From assembly GCA_036320915.1 (NCBI GenBank), contig JAXBDG010000002.1:1116001-1180000 (forward strand): a stretch of 64,000 nt of DNA. Direction: 5' to 3'. A program made the translations under genes and the position numbers. Source of the DNA: Linnemannia elongata (taxonomy: Eukaryota > Mortierellomycota > Mortierellomycetes > Mortierellales > Mortierellaceae). The notes beneath the pieces were generated by a model. The model saw nothing but the letters and a program-made list of their open reading frames with translations. It did no database searches and was not told the origin of the DNA. This document shows positions 11,468-24,000 of this stretch, piece after piece; the first letter of the stretch is position 1, and every line of letters starts with the position of its first letter.

Positions 11468-14400
11468 GGTTCGTTGTTGAATTCCAAGGGAAAATGACTG
11501 ATTGACAGTGATGGAAAAAAGAGAGAACGAGAGTTGTCCTTCTGGGGGTGCGATGTGTGAGAAGCAGCAAAGACGGATGCTCTTGCGCAAGCAGAAAAAG
11601 GGTCGATCGACGGGCGAGAGAAGAGACAAGCGGTGGAGACGGAAAAGAAGGGACAGCTCTTTGCTTTATGTGTGAGGTTGTTCAGAGCTCCGAACGGGCG
11701 GATTTTTTCTTTTTTTTTCCATTGGTCTTCACTCAAAAAGGAAGGTTTGGCCCTGTGGCTTGGCTCTGTCTGCTCTGACTGTGTTTCTCTCTGCAAGCAA
11801 ACGCGCTGAGAGTTTCACCCCTGATGCAATCACCACTGATTCTATGCGACGCGTCAAAGGGAAATAAAGGAAGGCGAAGCTATTTCGCAACTTATCAATG
11901 AGTAGCACCCATCTTACCCATCAATAACCAACGGCTCCTTTTGTAATATCCGAATTCATTCCTCAGCAACCATCCAGGGTCGAGGAGAGAGAGAGGCACA
12001 CTTGGAAACCCCTACTCGTGCTCGAACAATGCTCACTTTCAAGTGGCTAAGCCAGAGAAGGAAAAAAAAAAAAAAAGGAAAAGATATTCAGTAGCCTGGA
12101 CTTGGTCTGGTAACCGAAAACCTTCCGCATTTTGCACAATGCCGATGTTAAAAAAAAACATTGTACTTTTGAACAATTCGGTCCTATTACTTTCTTTTGT
12201 TTGAGGCAGGAGTATTGACCCATGGATCCTGAATAACCAACCTGAAAAGGGTCCCCTCTGGGATGTGACCTTTTTGAATCCCTCCTTCTTCATTTCTCCG
12301 GGCTTTGCAGCCTGCAAAACGATACAAGTTGGCACGGTCATCAAACCCTCTTGATACCTTTCTCTTTTCAATTCTCAAACAAGCAAACAAACTAGAGAAG
12401 CACATCTCGAAAAGGGTGTGTTATTCGGTTTTTTCCGCGTGCTCGCTTTATAAAGCGTTAGCACAGTGTCATTATCTTCTTTTTTTCTTGTTGGGATGGT
12501 CAGCTCTTAGAAAGATGAATGAACTCGCCACTTTCCTTTCCCAGCCACAATCATCTGCCCAGAATGGGCAAAGCTCTTGCATTTCTTCATTTGAGCCGAT
12601 GAATGGATCTTTTTTACTCTCCTTCACCTATCCTCCATCTCTATTTACTCTCTTTCTCGTTTCGCTTTCTCTGCATCGAGTAAATGCAGTGACCTCAGCC
12701 TTTCCCTTCAAACACCGTTCTCCAGCCTCACTGTGCTGCAGGATGGTGGAGCACCCATATTTCTCGATTCCCCTCTTGTTATCTTTGCTGAAGAAACGAA
12801 ACGTAGCTAGTAAGCACCGCAAGCGAAACATGATTGACTAGAGTATGAAGAGATCAAATACAATAGACACACCTTAAAATTGAAAAGAGCGAATGCTGTT
12901 GTTTGATCTCATATTCTTTACCTTCATTGGATCCTCTGTTCTAGTTAGATGTGTTTTTTTGTTCCAGTCAAAGGGGAGTTGAAAGCTTACTTTTGTTCTG
13001 AAGATGATACCCTGAATTAAAAAAAACTTGGGTCTGTGATCGCCTCTGCATCCCTAACAACCCTCTTTGTTGTGGAATGTTTGTTCTAAGCAAGTTGTGT
13101 GAACGGTGTTGCTTTTTCTGTGTGTGTGTGTGTTTTTTTCTCCTGTCGCAGTATGTGAGCGAAGAGTGCCCGATGCAAAACGCGTCGGTGCTCCTTTCAT
13201 CGTCAAACGGTCAGCCTTAAAGTCGATGAAACTAAGGAAAAGGAAGACAGCCAAATCAGCTATTGAAATACGAATGTGACCAGCCTCTCGATATCCACTA
13301 TTCGACCCAGCAGGACGTTTTGGTGCATCCCGATTATTCCAACTGTTCACGCATTCGTTAATATATGCCTATCATGAAATTGTGGCGAGGCAATGTCGAA
13401 GAAAAGGGGAAAGAGGGACGAGAAGAAAGCGTTAGAAAAAATATTAGTACAAGAAAAGGAAAGTGGCAAGTCCGTTTATATGCTTATGTCTTTATTTTTG
13501 TATCCCCCCTGTATGGGAATAATAAAACGAAAGGCGAGAACAAAAGGCTAGGTGTGCCAGGGGTAATGCGTTGTGCTCGATTATTGTGTTCCTATACCGT
13601 ATGCTGCTCTCCATTCAAGTTATTCTCTCGTTCACCGTCATGTTCTTTTCATTTGTTGTAGTAGGCGTGACCAAGAGAAAGGAAACAAAGTTGAAGCGAT
13701 GGACGACCCAACCACCACTCCTGAATATGTTTGACAATCTATTGTTTTCACTCTTCCCCGCTGGCATTGTAGTCCAAAATAAGGGATGATTGACATAACA
13801 GAGCATGCTAGTGCTCGCTACACTTGTTCTTATAGTTTGTGTGATTTTCTATTCATGGTTTCTGCTTTTCCTCCATCCTCCTCCCGGACCAACTTTCGTA
13901 TAAACACTACACTCCCACATGGTCAATCCTTTTTTGTTTGTATCACTCCCATCTTTCCGATGGTCAATAATAGCGCATGAAGAAGAGAAGGAGGAAGTGC
14001 AAGGGGGGAGAGAATGCACAGCGCGACTGATAGGGACATAGAGAGAGAAGTAGTGATAGCCTATGTCGGTGTGTATACTGTCGACTGTTTGTTGTTGTCT
14101 GTTTTCTGTTGCTCTGCTATTGTTGACATGGTTGACGTACAGGGATTGTTTTTGTCTTTATTTATCTATAAATGGCCACTTTGTCCACCTCCTTTCTTCT
14201 CACGTCTGTTACAAAAAAAAGGTCATTTCATCGTTTTCCTCCCATTCACCATCAACGCCTCTTCTACCCTCCCTTCCCCCTCCCTCTGGTCTTTCCTTTC
14301 CCCATTTCCTCAATCGCGCATCCTTTCTTTCACCCTTCCTTCTTTTCTTCCCAACATCCTTCCATTCACTCCTCCTTCCTCGTGCTCTTCATTTTACTCC

Positions 14401-14561
14401 ACTCTCCACTCATTCACCCTTTCGCCATTCATACTCCAAATAATTTTGATCCCCTTGCACCTTCGCCCTCTACCATTACAAGGTGAAATACTTCACCCAC
14501 TTTCCTCTGCCAACCTTTTTGTTCCAATTCACTTCAACTTTCACCACTCTTCTATCAAAAT
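11468..14561. other. 3.1 kb intergenic region between MDJ1 and the C2H2 factor
   Basis: This is the shared upstream region of two divergent genes. The right part (about 14170-14480) is a strong C/T-rich leader typical of fungal promoters. A GT repeat sits at about 13118-13133. Open frames at 12039-12405 (-) and 12305-12841 (+) are low in recognisable content and lack supporting splice structure, so I do not call a gene. Confidence 0.4.
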
Positions 14562-16550
14562 ATGAACTGGCACTCTGGTCTCCCCTCGCTGCATTGCTCA
14601 ACTTCCGACGTGCTCCTGTCGGATCGCTTCTCAGAGTTTGGCTTCCCCCTCTCATCCAACCCTCCCTCCCCCTCTCTCTCGCCTGCCTTGTCGCCCATCC
14701 ACATCGACTCCCTCGACACCTGGCAAGAAGCCACTTACCCGCGCCGCCTCTTGACCACACTCGAGCTACAGGCGATGGACACCGACGACAACTACTACAG
14801 CGGTTGTGAAGGCAGTGGTAACGGCAGTGGCTATGAGAGCGACATGTTCACAGCCCCTCAAGAAATGCCCGGCTCTCAGGGTATGCTGCAGATCCCTGTG
14901 CACTCGCGCGAGATGTCCTCACTCCATGCCCGATGCAGTCCCTATCCAAGCTCTCCTTCATCTCAGCCTCAGACCCAGCCCCCGCACTCCTTGGACAATT
15001 CCTTGCTTGGAACTCCAGTGGCCAGATCCCCCAACCCACAGCACATTGATGCAGCCCAATTCCAGGTGCTGATGAACGAGGCTACTAATCGCATCAAAGC
15101 CTTGGCCGAGATCGACTATGTTCCCCCGTCCCAACCCAGCTTTCTCACCGCCAATGTCGGGTTTCTGAGTCCCAACAACCCAGCTGCCTTTTCTGCCTAT
15201 GCTCAAAACGTCCCTCGCGTGTATCTGAGACGATCGAACAGCGTCGAATCTCTTGTCGCCGAGTCCGCTTCAACTTGGACTACAGCCGAGCAGATTGGAC
15301 AGGTCAACAGCGCCCAATTCCTGTACCAGCAACAACATCAGCAGCATATCCAATACCTGGAGCAGCAACATCAACGAAATCAGCAACAGCAAATGGTTGA
15401 CTACCCCATCGCCCCAGCTATTGCAATGATGCCTGCAGGAAACGTCAATCATATGAGCGAGTTGAGCATGAACATGGTCCAGATGCACATGGGGTTGACG
15501 AACAGCAGTAACACCTACGAACCCATGGCTACTGTGGACAACCACCTGTCTCGAGAGTCAGACCCAATGCCCATGGTTAAGGCCATCTGTAATATGCGCC
15601 CTCTCTCGGCATGCTCATATTCCTCCATCGACTCCCCTTCCTTCTCTTCGCCTTCCACAGCCTCTCCGAGCCCAATCTTGCACTCGACAAGCCCAGCCTT
15701 TCTTGTCACCTCCCTTCACACACCCGATCACAAGCGCCATACCCATTCTGCAAACATCAACACCGACATCACCCTCACACCCCCGCCACACTCGACGTTG
15801 TCAGCATTATCATCTTCATCTACGATCACATTCCCTAGAAATCAATCTTCCTCTCTCCCAAGGACGCGTCTTAAAAGCACCCCCTACAAAAGACCGGTCA
15901 ATAGCAAGGATGGCAATGTCAGGTCTAAAAGCGTCCACAAGCCTCCCGTTAACAAATTCGTTTGTAAAAAACCCGGTTGCGGCCGCACTTTCTCGCGACA
16001 GTTCAACCTCAAGTCTCACGGCATGACCCACGAGACTCTCCGCCCTTACCCTTGTGACCAGTGCGACAAGACCTTTGCCCGGATCCACGATCGCGACCGC
16101 CATGTCAAGAGTCACGTCGGGAAGGCTTACTTCTGTGTCGTCTGCCAGGGCAAGTTTGCTCGCCAGGATGCGGTCACCCGACACTTGAGGCTGGCCAATG
16201 AAAATAACCCCTGTGCAGTGATCCTGAAAGAAAACGGCGCCAGCTTCCGAGACGCTGCCGCTGGTCGAGTCACGAGAAGTCAATTGGGGAACGAGTTTGC
16301 ATTGAAGAGACGGTTCCAGGAACTGGGGGATGACGCGAAGAAGACCAGGGCGACCAAGACCTTGGAGAAGAGTATGTTGAGCATGGAACTGTTGACTATG
16401 AGCAATCGCATGTCGTTGAACATTCCTCAGCTGAAGCATCAAAAGTTGCAGCTCCAGACACCCACGGGCTCGGCCTCTCAGTCCCCTTCGACACAACAAT
16501 CGTATTCAGCAGGCGGAAAGGGATTGGATTTAACTGACCCAGATCAATAG
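14562..16550 (+). CDS. C2H2 zinc-finger transcription factor, Crz1-like finger array
   Basis: An intronless 662-aa protein. Three adjacent zinc fingers lie at about residues 467-551. Finger 1 is CKKPGC followed by H-x3-H; finger 2 is CDQC with H-x3-H; finger 3 starts CVVC but ends with His followed by a distant Cys (RHLRLANENNPC), a C2HC form. This order, with NLKSH in finger 1, FARxHDRDRH in finger 2 and FARxDAVTRH in finger 3, resembles fungal Crz1-type calcineurin-responsive factors. I saw no obvious calcineurin docking PxIxIT motif, so that role is inference only. The first 450 residues are Ser/Pro/Gln-rich, with poly-Gln around residues 257-280, a likely activation region. DNA binding in the nucleus is secure; the target genes are unknown. 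Confidence 0.88.
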   Translation: MNWHSGLPSLHCSTSDVLLSDRFSEFGFPLSSNPPSPSLSPALSPIHIDSLDTWQEATYPRRLLTTLELQAMDTDDNYYSGCEGSGNGSGYESDMFTAPQEMPGSQGMLQIPVHSREMSSLHARCSPYPSSPSSQPQTQPPHSLDNSLLGTPVARSPNPQHIDAAQFQVLMNEATNRIKALAEIDYVPPSQPSFLTANVGFLSPNNPAAFSAYAQNVPRVYLRRSNSVESLVAESASTWTTAEQIGQVNSAQFLYQQQHQQHIQYLEQQHQRNQQQQMVDYPIAPAIAMMPAGNVNHMSELSMNMVQMHMGLTNSSNTYEPMATVDNHLSRESDPMPMVKAICNMRPLSACSYSSIDSPSFSSPSTASPSPILHSTSPAFLVTSLHTPDHKRHTHSANINTDITLTPPPHSTLSALSSSSTITFPRNQSSSLPRTRLKSTPYKRPVNSKDGNVRSKSVHKPPVNKFVCKKPGCGRTFSRQFNLKSHGMTHETLRPYPCDQCDKTFARIHDRDRHVKSHVGKAYFCVVCQGKFARQDAVTRHLRLANENNPCAVILKENGASFRDAAAGRVTRSQLGNEFALKRRFQELGDDAKKTRATKTLEKSMLSMELLTMSNRMSLNIPQLKHQKLQLQTPTGSASQSPSTQQSYSAGGKGLDLTDPDQ

Positions 16551-17771
16551 CATTGTAGACAAGTGTATTCATTCAAGAATTATCGTTCATATTTTTTTTT
16601 CTTTGACAACAATTGATAAACTATAGAAGCATCTCCAAACAACAGGTCGCCTTGGCTTAAAAAAACCTTTTAATCAATAATATCTGCAGAAAGTGTGGAT
16701 AAAGAGTAAACAGAAAGACAGGGAGAAAATTATAGTATCCATAGTAGAGTGTGAATGAGGCAAAACAGAAGGGTGAGGGTAAAAGAAGAGAAAGGCAAGG
16801 ACGCCTATTCCTTGCTGTTTGAAGGGCGAAGAGCGTGGAGTGAAGGATAAAAGGGACACACCAAGCAGGAAAGGAGGTGCAAGTAAAAGAAGTAATTGGG
16901 AAAAAAACAAGGTAAAAAAAAGGAGGCGAGTGAGGTACAACGGGGACGCATGTTTCTCGCATGAGTAAGTGCTGAGGTGTTTGGTGTTGGTTTAGAGCTG
17001 ACCAATGCCATGCTCATTTAAAAGAAGACGTGAGCATGCGAGGAACAACAGATGGACGCTACAGGGTGAGTGCCTTCAGTATGAATCCCTTTTTTTTTCT
17101 GCCTTGTGCTGTCACGTCAGGTGCTTTTTATGCTTTGGCACTCCCACTATCCTCGGGCAGTGAGCGCGTTGCATATTTGTATAGTTCAATGACCTTTCAG
17201 ACACCATCTTCTCAAATTTGACTGACCAACAGGCATTCCTCGTCCCCGAGCGAACATCGGTATGGTAGGTCATATAGCAATGCCATGTTAGTACTTGCTC
17301 CTTCCTTTACAGGTAGATAGCAATGGTCAGAGTGAAAAAATACACACTTGTATTGACGAAGCGCACTGGCGGTATATAACCAATTCAGCACCAATCCCTG
17401 AGGAGAAAAAACTAATGCAGTGGACATCGTTGTCCTCGCATCCCCCTGTTCTTTATGTCCACGGACTGTTATTGCTTCCTTGTCAGTACGTTAGTCTTGC
17501 TGAAAAGCTCGTGATTTTTTTTTACTTCTAACGCGCAGTGTCTAGGCCACCCTTTGGTTATGTAGTAAGCGGTACACTAATAGCCACGGATTATCAGATT
17601 TTATCGACAATTCTTCATTGCATTTGAAAATAGATATATGGTAATACCAACAACCATACAATCCTAAAATTCTCTTTCTCCTGCTGTTGGCCGTCAAGCG
17701 GCACAAAAAAAACATGCTCTGACTGGTAAGAAAGGGTGAGTAGAGAAAAGAAGGATTGGGAAGGGCCAAGA
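16551..17771. other. intergenic region after the C2H2 gene
   Basis: This contains the 3' flank of the zinc-finger gene and the 3' flank of the small minus-strand gene that ends at 17772. I see no convincing exon. Confidence 0.45.
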
Positions 17772-18281
17772 CTAACGAGTAGAAATGAAGGAAATGATAC
17801 TCTTGGGTTGGTCATTCTGCATGATCACTGCCTGGTGGTGTCCAGGCGGCTGCATGAAATAATATCGATCTGGATCAGCCTTGTACAACTGAAGACAGTC
17901 GTCCTCGGTTTTATCATTTCGACATCTGCATCCAAAGGCGCTAAGTGTGGCAGAGATCTGCACATTCACAAGTGCAATGTATCCAGCGTCTCCCTCGACC
18001 AGATCGAATTTGTAGCTGACATGTATTTGGAAGAGTACCTGAATTTACTTAAAGTTACATGGATTTGTTGGCGTTGTAATAGGCTCAGGCTTTTGACGGA
18101 CGGGTTTTGTTCGGTTATTCCGTTTGCTTGGGGGAGGGCGTGTACATCACTCAAAGTAGATTGTTATCACGACAGAAGTGGTAAATCTAGGATCGGCACT
18201 GGGAGGGATGACAACGGTGTTCTTCGGCACTGTTCTTATCAGCGTTGTCGTCGTGATTGCATTCAGGTGCAATAATGCCAT
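17772..18281 (-). CDS. small unrecognised spliced gene
   Basis: The main exon is 17772-18038, 89 codons including the stop, entered from an AG acceptor in phase 0. Its product has natural-looking composition, with SYKFDLVEGDAGYIALVN, the Cys-rich CRCRNDKTEDDC, then YKADPDRYYFMQPPGHHQ, and no low complexity. A phase-compatible first exon is 18171-18281 (ATG at 18281, GTGATA donor), giving about 125 aa. A second reading of the upstream stretch, starting at an acceptor near 18286 and rich in Cys and acidic residues, is also protein-like but does not fit the phase. The final exon is the better supported part. I recognise no family. It lies 287 bp beyond the ECT1 stop codon, on the same strand. 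Confidence 0.4.
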
Positions 18282-18568
18282 TATAAGCTGGCCTTTTGTT
18301 TTGTTTATGCAGTTAAAAAGTACTGCACCTGTTCTTTTTTTCTATCAATCTTTTGATTATACAACAAATCTTTCATTTGGCATGAAATATCAAAGAGAAA
18401 AATAAGGAAGAAGCAGAGGAAAAGAAACCACACGATGGTGATGACTGCTATGTCAAGCTCAGGCCTTGGGCTATCCTTGAAGACGCCAACAGATTTACAG
18501 TGCTTTATTTGTCCAAAGTTACACCCAAGAGGCTAAGTTGTTCTCCTTCAAAAGTGGTACTGTACAAA

Positions 18569-20288
18569 TCATTTCTTTGCTGTAGCTGCTGCATCCTTGA
18601 GGGCTCTTCTTCGCTGGCGTTCCTCATACCTATTCCCATAGTAGAAAGCAAAAAAAGAAATATCTAATCAGCATCCTAAACCCCTCCCAGGTCCATACAA
18701 TACATCCTTTTCAGTCCTCGGTCGAGAGATTCTTACATTGCGCGCTGCTTATCTATACGATGAACAATACTCTGAGTCGTGACCTCATGCGCAGGTCCAT
18801 CCAGTTGCACAAAGATGCCCCTCTCCTTTGCCAGTTGGTACGGATCAGCTTTCATTTCGCTATCCTGTGTTGTCCTTTCCTGCCGGCGATGATGGTGATG
18901 ACTACCCCGGACTACTTCGTGTACTGTAAAGTCGCCATCCAAAACGTGCTCTGTGAGATAATATGGTGCAGACAGGATAACATCGTCAACGTGCTATCTC
19001 GCGTTTAAAAGTTAGATTGAAGGAATAAGAAAGATGGTGAGAAATTAGTGTCTTCACTAATGGGCGTGAAAAATAGAAATACGACCAGCGCATTTTTTAG
19101 ATGCTCTCCTGAGTCGTGTAGAGTACATGGATAATTGGGATAGCGTAAATAAACAAACGCACGACCTCATTGTCATGAATTACCCGACATGCAAGGAGGG
19201 CAAGAACACGTTCATGCATGCTCATCAGCGGATGGCGAGCGCCCTTGATAGTCCGGACAGTCGCATCATCATACACGCCCACAACCAAATAATCCCCTCT
19301 CGCCTTGGCCCGCTTCAGGAACTCAATATGCCCGACGTGGAACAGATCGAACGTCCCGTCGACATAGATGATCCTGTCCCCCTTCTGCGGGTCCCTATTC
19401 CCACGAGCAAAGGTCGAGATCTTGCGTGCTGTCGATAACACCTCATGCTGTTGTTGCGTCCGCTGTTGTTGTTGTTCTACCCTTCCGGTGATGGTGCTAC
19501 CACCATTGCCCTCACGAACAGCCTGACCTCCTTGTCCTTGCTCCTGCTCTTTTCCCTGTTGTTGACTGGTCATGAGCAACATCCGGTTGACAAGATCCGT
19601 GGTCGAGACACCCTTGGTGCGCTTACATTCCAGATACCGCCCCTGTGCCTTGACGTATTTGAAACTGTCCGTCCCATCCGCAAGCGTCGAGGTGTCATCT
19701 CCATGAACGCAATAGTCACAGTTGTACTTGTCCATCCATTCGAGGGAGGTTGAGTATGGAGCGTTCGGGACTACTTCGTCCACCCACTTGCATGCCGCCA
19801 CCGCCGCCATTCTATTCATATCGTAGCAAAAAGCCCAAAAAAAAAGGAACATGTCAGAACTCTGTCTGCGATTGTGATAAAAACAAAGAGAAACAATGAT
19901 CGTGTGATCGGTACCTTTCGTTCTCGTTCATAACAGTGGGTCCTTTATGCAACAGCAGCTCCGCATCCGAATGAACACCCGCAACAACTATATCGCCCAT
20001 CGCTTTTGCTTGACGGAGGGCGTTAAAGTGACCATGGTGCATCACGTCGTAGCAGCCGTCGACCCAGATCCGAATCGGCTTTCTTTGCCCCGTCGAAGTT
20101 GTTACTGTTGCTGGTGTGAGAGGCACAGTGGAGGTCGATGGTGGGTGTGAAGGTTCGGAGATGTTTAAGGACACCATTGTTGAAACTGGATCTGATGTTG
20201 CAGTTGTTGTAGTGGTGATTGTGGTTGCAGCTATCGATGATGACGATAATGATGTTTGCTGTTGTCCTGTGAGTAGCGTGGGAGTCAT
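18569..20288 (-). CDS. ECT1: ethanolamine-phosphate cytidylyltransferase
   Basis: This enzyme makes CDP-ethanolamine from CTP and phosphoethanolamine in the Kennedy pathway to phosphatidylethanolamine. Four exons (19915-20288, 19184-19811, 18737-18993, 18569-18629) encode 439 aa from the ATG at 20288. As in the family there are two cytidylyltransferase folds. The first has HHGH at 84-87 and RTKGVSTT at 189-196. The second has VDGTFDLFHVGH, with HVGH at 283-286, and only a degenerate form of the second signature (TTQSIVHRI), which is usual for this family. The N-terminal 70 residues are Ser/Thr-rich, with a second possible start at Met38. The linker between the two folds is Gln/Gly-rich. Identity is very strong; the exact start is less sure. 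Confidence 0.94.
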
Positions 20289-21014
20289 GATTTCCTTTCT
20301 CGCAGGATGATTAATATAAAAGTATGTGAAATGAAAGGACGAAATAAGGAGGGAAGGAAGAAAGAAAAACAAAAACAAAAAACAGAACTAGAGCGGGAAG
20401 AGAGAATGTCGATATTCTTATTTCTTCTCCTTCGAGGAGCCACTCGTAGAGACATATTACCGTTCTTCCTCTTCGCATGCAAAAGCGTGTGTGTGTGTGT
20501 GAATGTATGTGTTGACAAAAGCAAAAAAAGCCAGGGGGGTTTGGAATGACCAATGATCGCCAAACACTCTTGCACCTGACGCTGCATTCTCTCCTTAACT
20601 CAAGCTGTGTACAACAATCGTACTCTTGACTTGGTTTAAAGTTTTGTTGTGCCTTTCCTTCATTGTACACCCGCGCCGCCGCGTGCCTGAACCAAACCCT
20701 GGAATTGGCTGAACCTCCTTCCTTCCAACGCCGTGCTAACGGAAGACGATGGGACGTTGACGCTCTTCCTGGGGATGAGTTTTTCCATTTATTCATTCAA
20801 AAACATCATTTTTTTTTTTTTTTTTTTTTGAAAGTACTGGTTTTTTTTCTGACGTGTGTTTTCTTTGTCGTTTCTTTGCTGAATGCGATGAGAAGGGGTA
20901 TCGAAAATGATATAAACAAAACAAAAACTAACCATACAAAACTGCGTACAACAAACTGCTCCCCTCCCCTCCTCCTCGCCACAGTCTGTTTTGTCTCTTG
21001 CGCACGCTGCCTCC
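20289..21014. other. intergenic region, ECT1 upstream
   Basis: This contains the ECT1 promoter and leader and the 3' flank of the pseudokinase gene. It includes a 21-nt T run at 20809-20829 and a short GT repeat near 20488-20501. I see no gene. Confidence 0.5.
20809..20829. repeat. poly-T tract
   Basis: An uninterrupted run of 21 T, interpreted as a simple mononucleotide repeat between genes. Confidence 0.9.
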
Positions 21015-24000
21015 TTAGAAAGGAATACCAAACTGTCGACACCTATCAATGGCCCGCTGCTCCTTCTGCCTTGCTGCCATCTGCCAGTAATGGTCCCGTC
21101 TCTGGACGTTGATCTGCACAACTGCGCTACCTCGGTGATAGGCATCCCCCACCAAGAACTGAGCAAACGCGTTTCCTGTGTCTGCTGCGATCTCCATATG
21201 TCCGAATCCGGTAGTGTTGTTCCTCTCCACTCCTTGGCCCTCCAGATAGCAGACCGCCGCATAAAAGTGGGCATTCGACGACAACAACTTTAGCTCAGGA
21301 CCCAGCTCCATCAATGTCACCGCGTGGAAGAGCTCAAACGCAGTCCGACGGTCCTTAGCCTGACCACCCTCACCGTGGAACAGATAGTATCCTGTCCAGT
21401 ACATTCCTTCAGGGTGACCCTGATCGCTATGCGCCTTGAAAATTTTCCAGGCATCAGCGCGCTCGCGTGCCTCGTGGAAAAGCAGTGCCTGTGACATGGT
21501 ATTGGCCACGGGTGCTGGCGAGAATCCTGTCGACCGAGGGCGACCACTCTCCTGTCCTGATGAGGCCTGCCGTTCGTGTTGAGACCTTGGGCTGCTATTG
21601 CTACTGACACTGTGACCGCTATGGTTGCTGTGCGTGCTCCCAATGCTTTGGCTGCTCTGGTGCCGTTGGGCGCTGTTGGTCGCTTGCTGGTCAGAGTTCT
21701 GAGGTGTCGACGCGCTACCGTCGCTGCTCATCGACAACCTATGCATATCTGCCTCGAGAGTCTGCTTTCGGGCTTTGATCACCAAAGGTCGAGTGTTCTT
21801 GTTGATCGGTGGTGATTCCAGTCTGGGAGAGTTCAACGGCGACCCGGAGGGTCCTGAGGCCTGTGTGGGCGACATTACATGAGCGTCGCTGGGGAATATA
21901 ACGCCGTTGTGGTTTTTGTGGCCGGTGAAACCGTGTGGTTGAGTGGTAGTGGCTGGCAAAGACTGATGCGGCCTTGCTGTGCGAGGCAAGTTCACGTTGT
22001 TGACTGGGACGGGGTCGACGTACTCCTGCTTGGAGTCTGAGGGCTGGTACTCGATACGGGATCCCGTCTCTGGTTGCGAATGAGGCTTGGGTACCGTGTG
22101 ATGAAGGCGAGGCGATTGGGTTGGCTGTTGAGGGGTTTGCTGCTGATTCTGACCCTGGGGTCTTGCCTGCTGAGGTATTGCCAGATGTGCTTGTTGGTGC
22201 GTGGATGATGGCTGGGACGACTGTTGTTGCTGAAGTTGCCTCTGCTGCTGTTGCAACTGCTGCTGCTGTTGGATCGCCTCATCCACGTAGCGTTTGTTGA
22301 CATAGGGGTTCTTATATGCCTCTGGTGTCAAAAGACCTGCGACAGGAGTCATGGGTGGCGAAAACAGTCCTTGGTTCTTGGTTGCTGGAGGAGACACGGC
22401 AAACAGAGGTGGAGGATCCTTAAGGCTGGAGGGCAATGCGAGGGGTTCTCCACTCGTGTGCTTTTCGCAGGTGTCCCTGAGAACCAATAGCACCTGCGAA
22501 ACAGTTGGGCGCAGACGAGGATCGTGTGACCAACAGGCGGTCATGATGTTTCCAAACTCTGCGGGTGTGCCCTCTGGCACCTTTTCGTACAGGTCATCGC
22601 GAACAATCTTCTCGGGCAACTCGCGATCGTTGAATGAGACGAATGGGATCTTGTTTGACGCAATCTCGAAGAGCAACATGCCGAAACTGTAAATATCGCA
22701 TTCAGGGCCATATCTGACCTCTGGGGGTGTCATCTTTTCAGGGGCCAGCCATCGCACAAAACTGAAGGGATCCGACATAGGACGTGTCTGTGCTGACTCC
22801 AGTCGACTTTGGCGGAAATTGGTGATCTTGGCTTGGTTGAATCTTGTCAGCAGAATGTTTTTGGCACGCAACGTCTTGTGGATAATGCCGACCTACACCA
22901 TTTCAAAAGAAAAACAAGTCGTGTCAGATATGCAATGACATGGGTAACATGCACCCAACGACATATATGACCCTTTAACAATAAACCGACATGTTACCTC
23001 GTGCAAAAAGTGCAATCCACGAGCGATATCAGCAGCGATGAATAGCTTTTGCTCCCAATCCAATTCATCCTAGAAGCACGAAAAAAAAAAAGTCAAGCAA
23101 AGGAAGGTCAGCTGAGAGTGACCAAATAACGTTTGCTATGGCACCTTATATGCCCACTATTTTAGCATGTAATGCTCATCATATTCATTCAAAGTTGACT
23201 GATTTTGAATGAAGTGTCGGCTCTTCCATTTACCTTTGCCAAAGTCGAAGCAAGATCGCCATTGGGAAGCCATTCCATGATAATGCTGATCTGATTGTTC
23301 CTGTTAGTGATGCCCATGAATTTTGTGATATAGTTGCATCGGTCCAGTTTCTTTAAGATGGCGACCTCCTTCTTCAGCATGTCAAGCATATCCTGCGATC
23401 CAAAAAATCCCAGGGGCTTCTCTGCAACCTCCTGAGCCAACCATGACCTTTTGTGAACAGGGAAGGTTCTTCCTTTGCGAGTCTCTGATGGTGTGATGCT
23501 GACGACCTGGCGATAGTCGATCTCCACCATGGCCAGGATATCGTCCATGGGTCGGTTGGTGGCGATCATCTGTCGGATTCCGACGAGTTGCCCTCCCAGA
23601 GTATCCAGTCCGTTCTGCAGTTCCTTTCTGAAGACCCTGAGCTCGACCATGTCCTCCTCCAATGCATTTCTGTCCGTCTCCAACTGAGCCTGAGTTCTCA
23701 GTGCGATTCCAAGGTTCAACTATCAGTTGTTGATGCAAAGGGGGGCAGATGAGCGGAAGACAAGCACAATTATGCGGATAGCAAAAGACAAGAAGGCAGA
23801 ATAGAGTGTCAGAAGGTGTCACGTTTTTCGGCGTTGTTGTTTGTGCTTTTGTTTGTTACTGTTGTGTCAGCAATACCAAGCAACTTTGTTGTTTTCTTTC
23901 TCCTTTGAACCACATTGGGAGTCAGTGGTAACGAAAACGTTGACAGAGTGGGGTACAACGTAATGATAAAAAGCAATGCATAGAGCCAACTTACATCCAA

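Noticed and set aside
12039..12841. Overlapping open frames on both strands upstream of the zinc-finger gene
   Set aside because: Composition is simple (Ser, Phe, Leu, Lys runs), with no domain and no consistent splice model.
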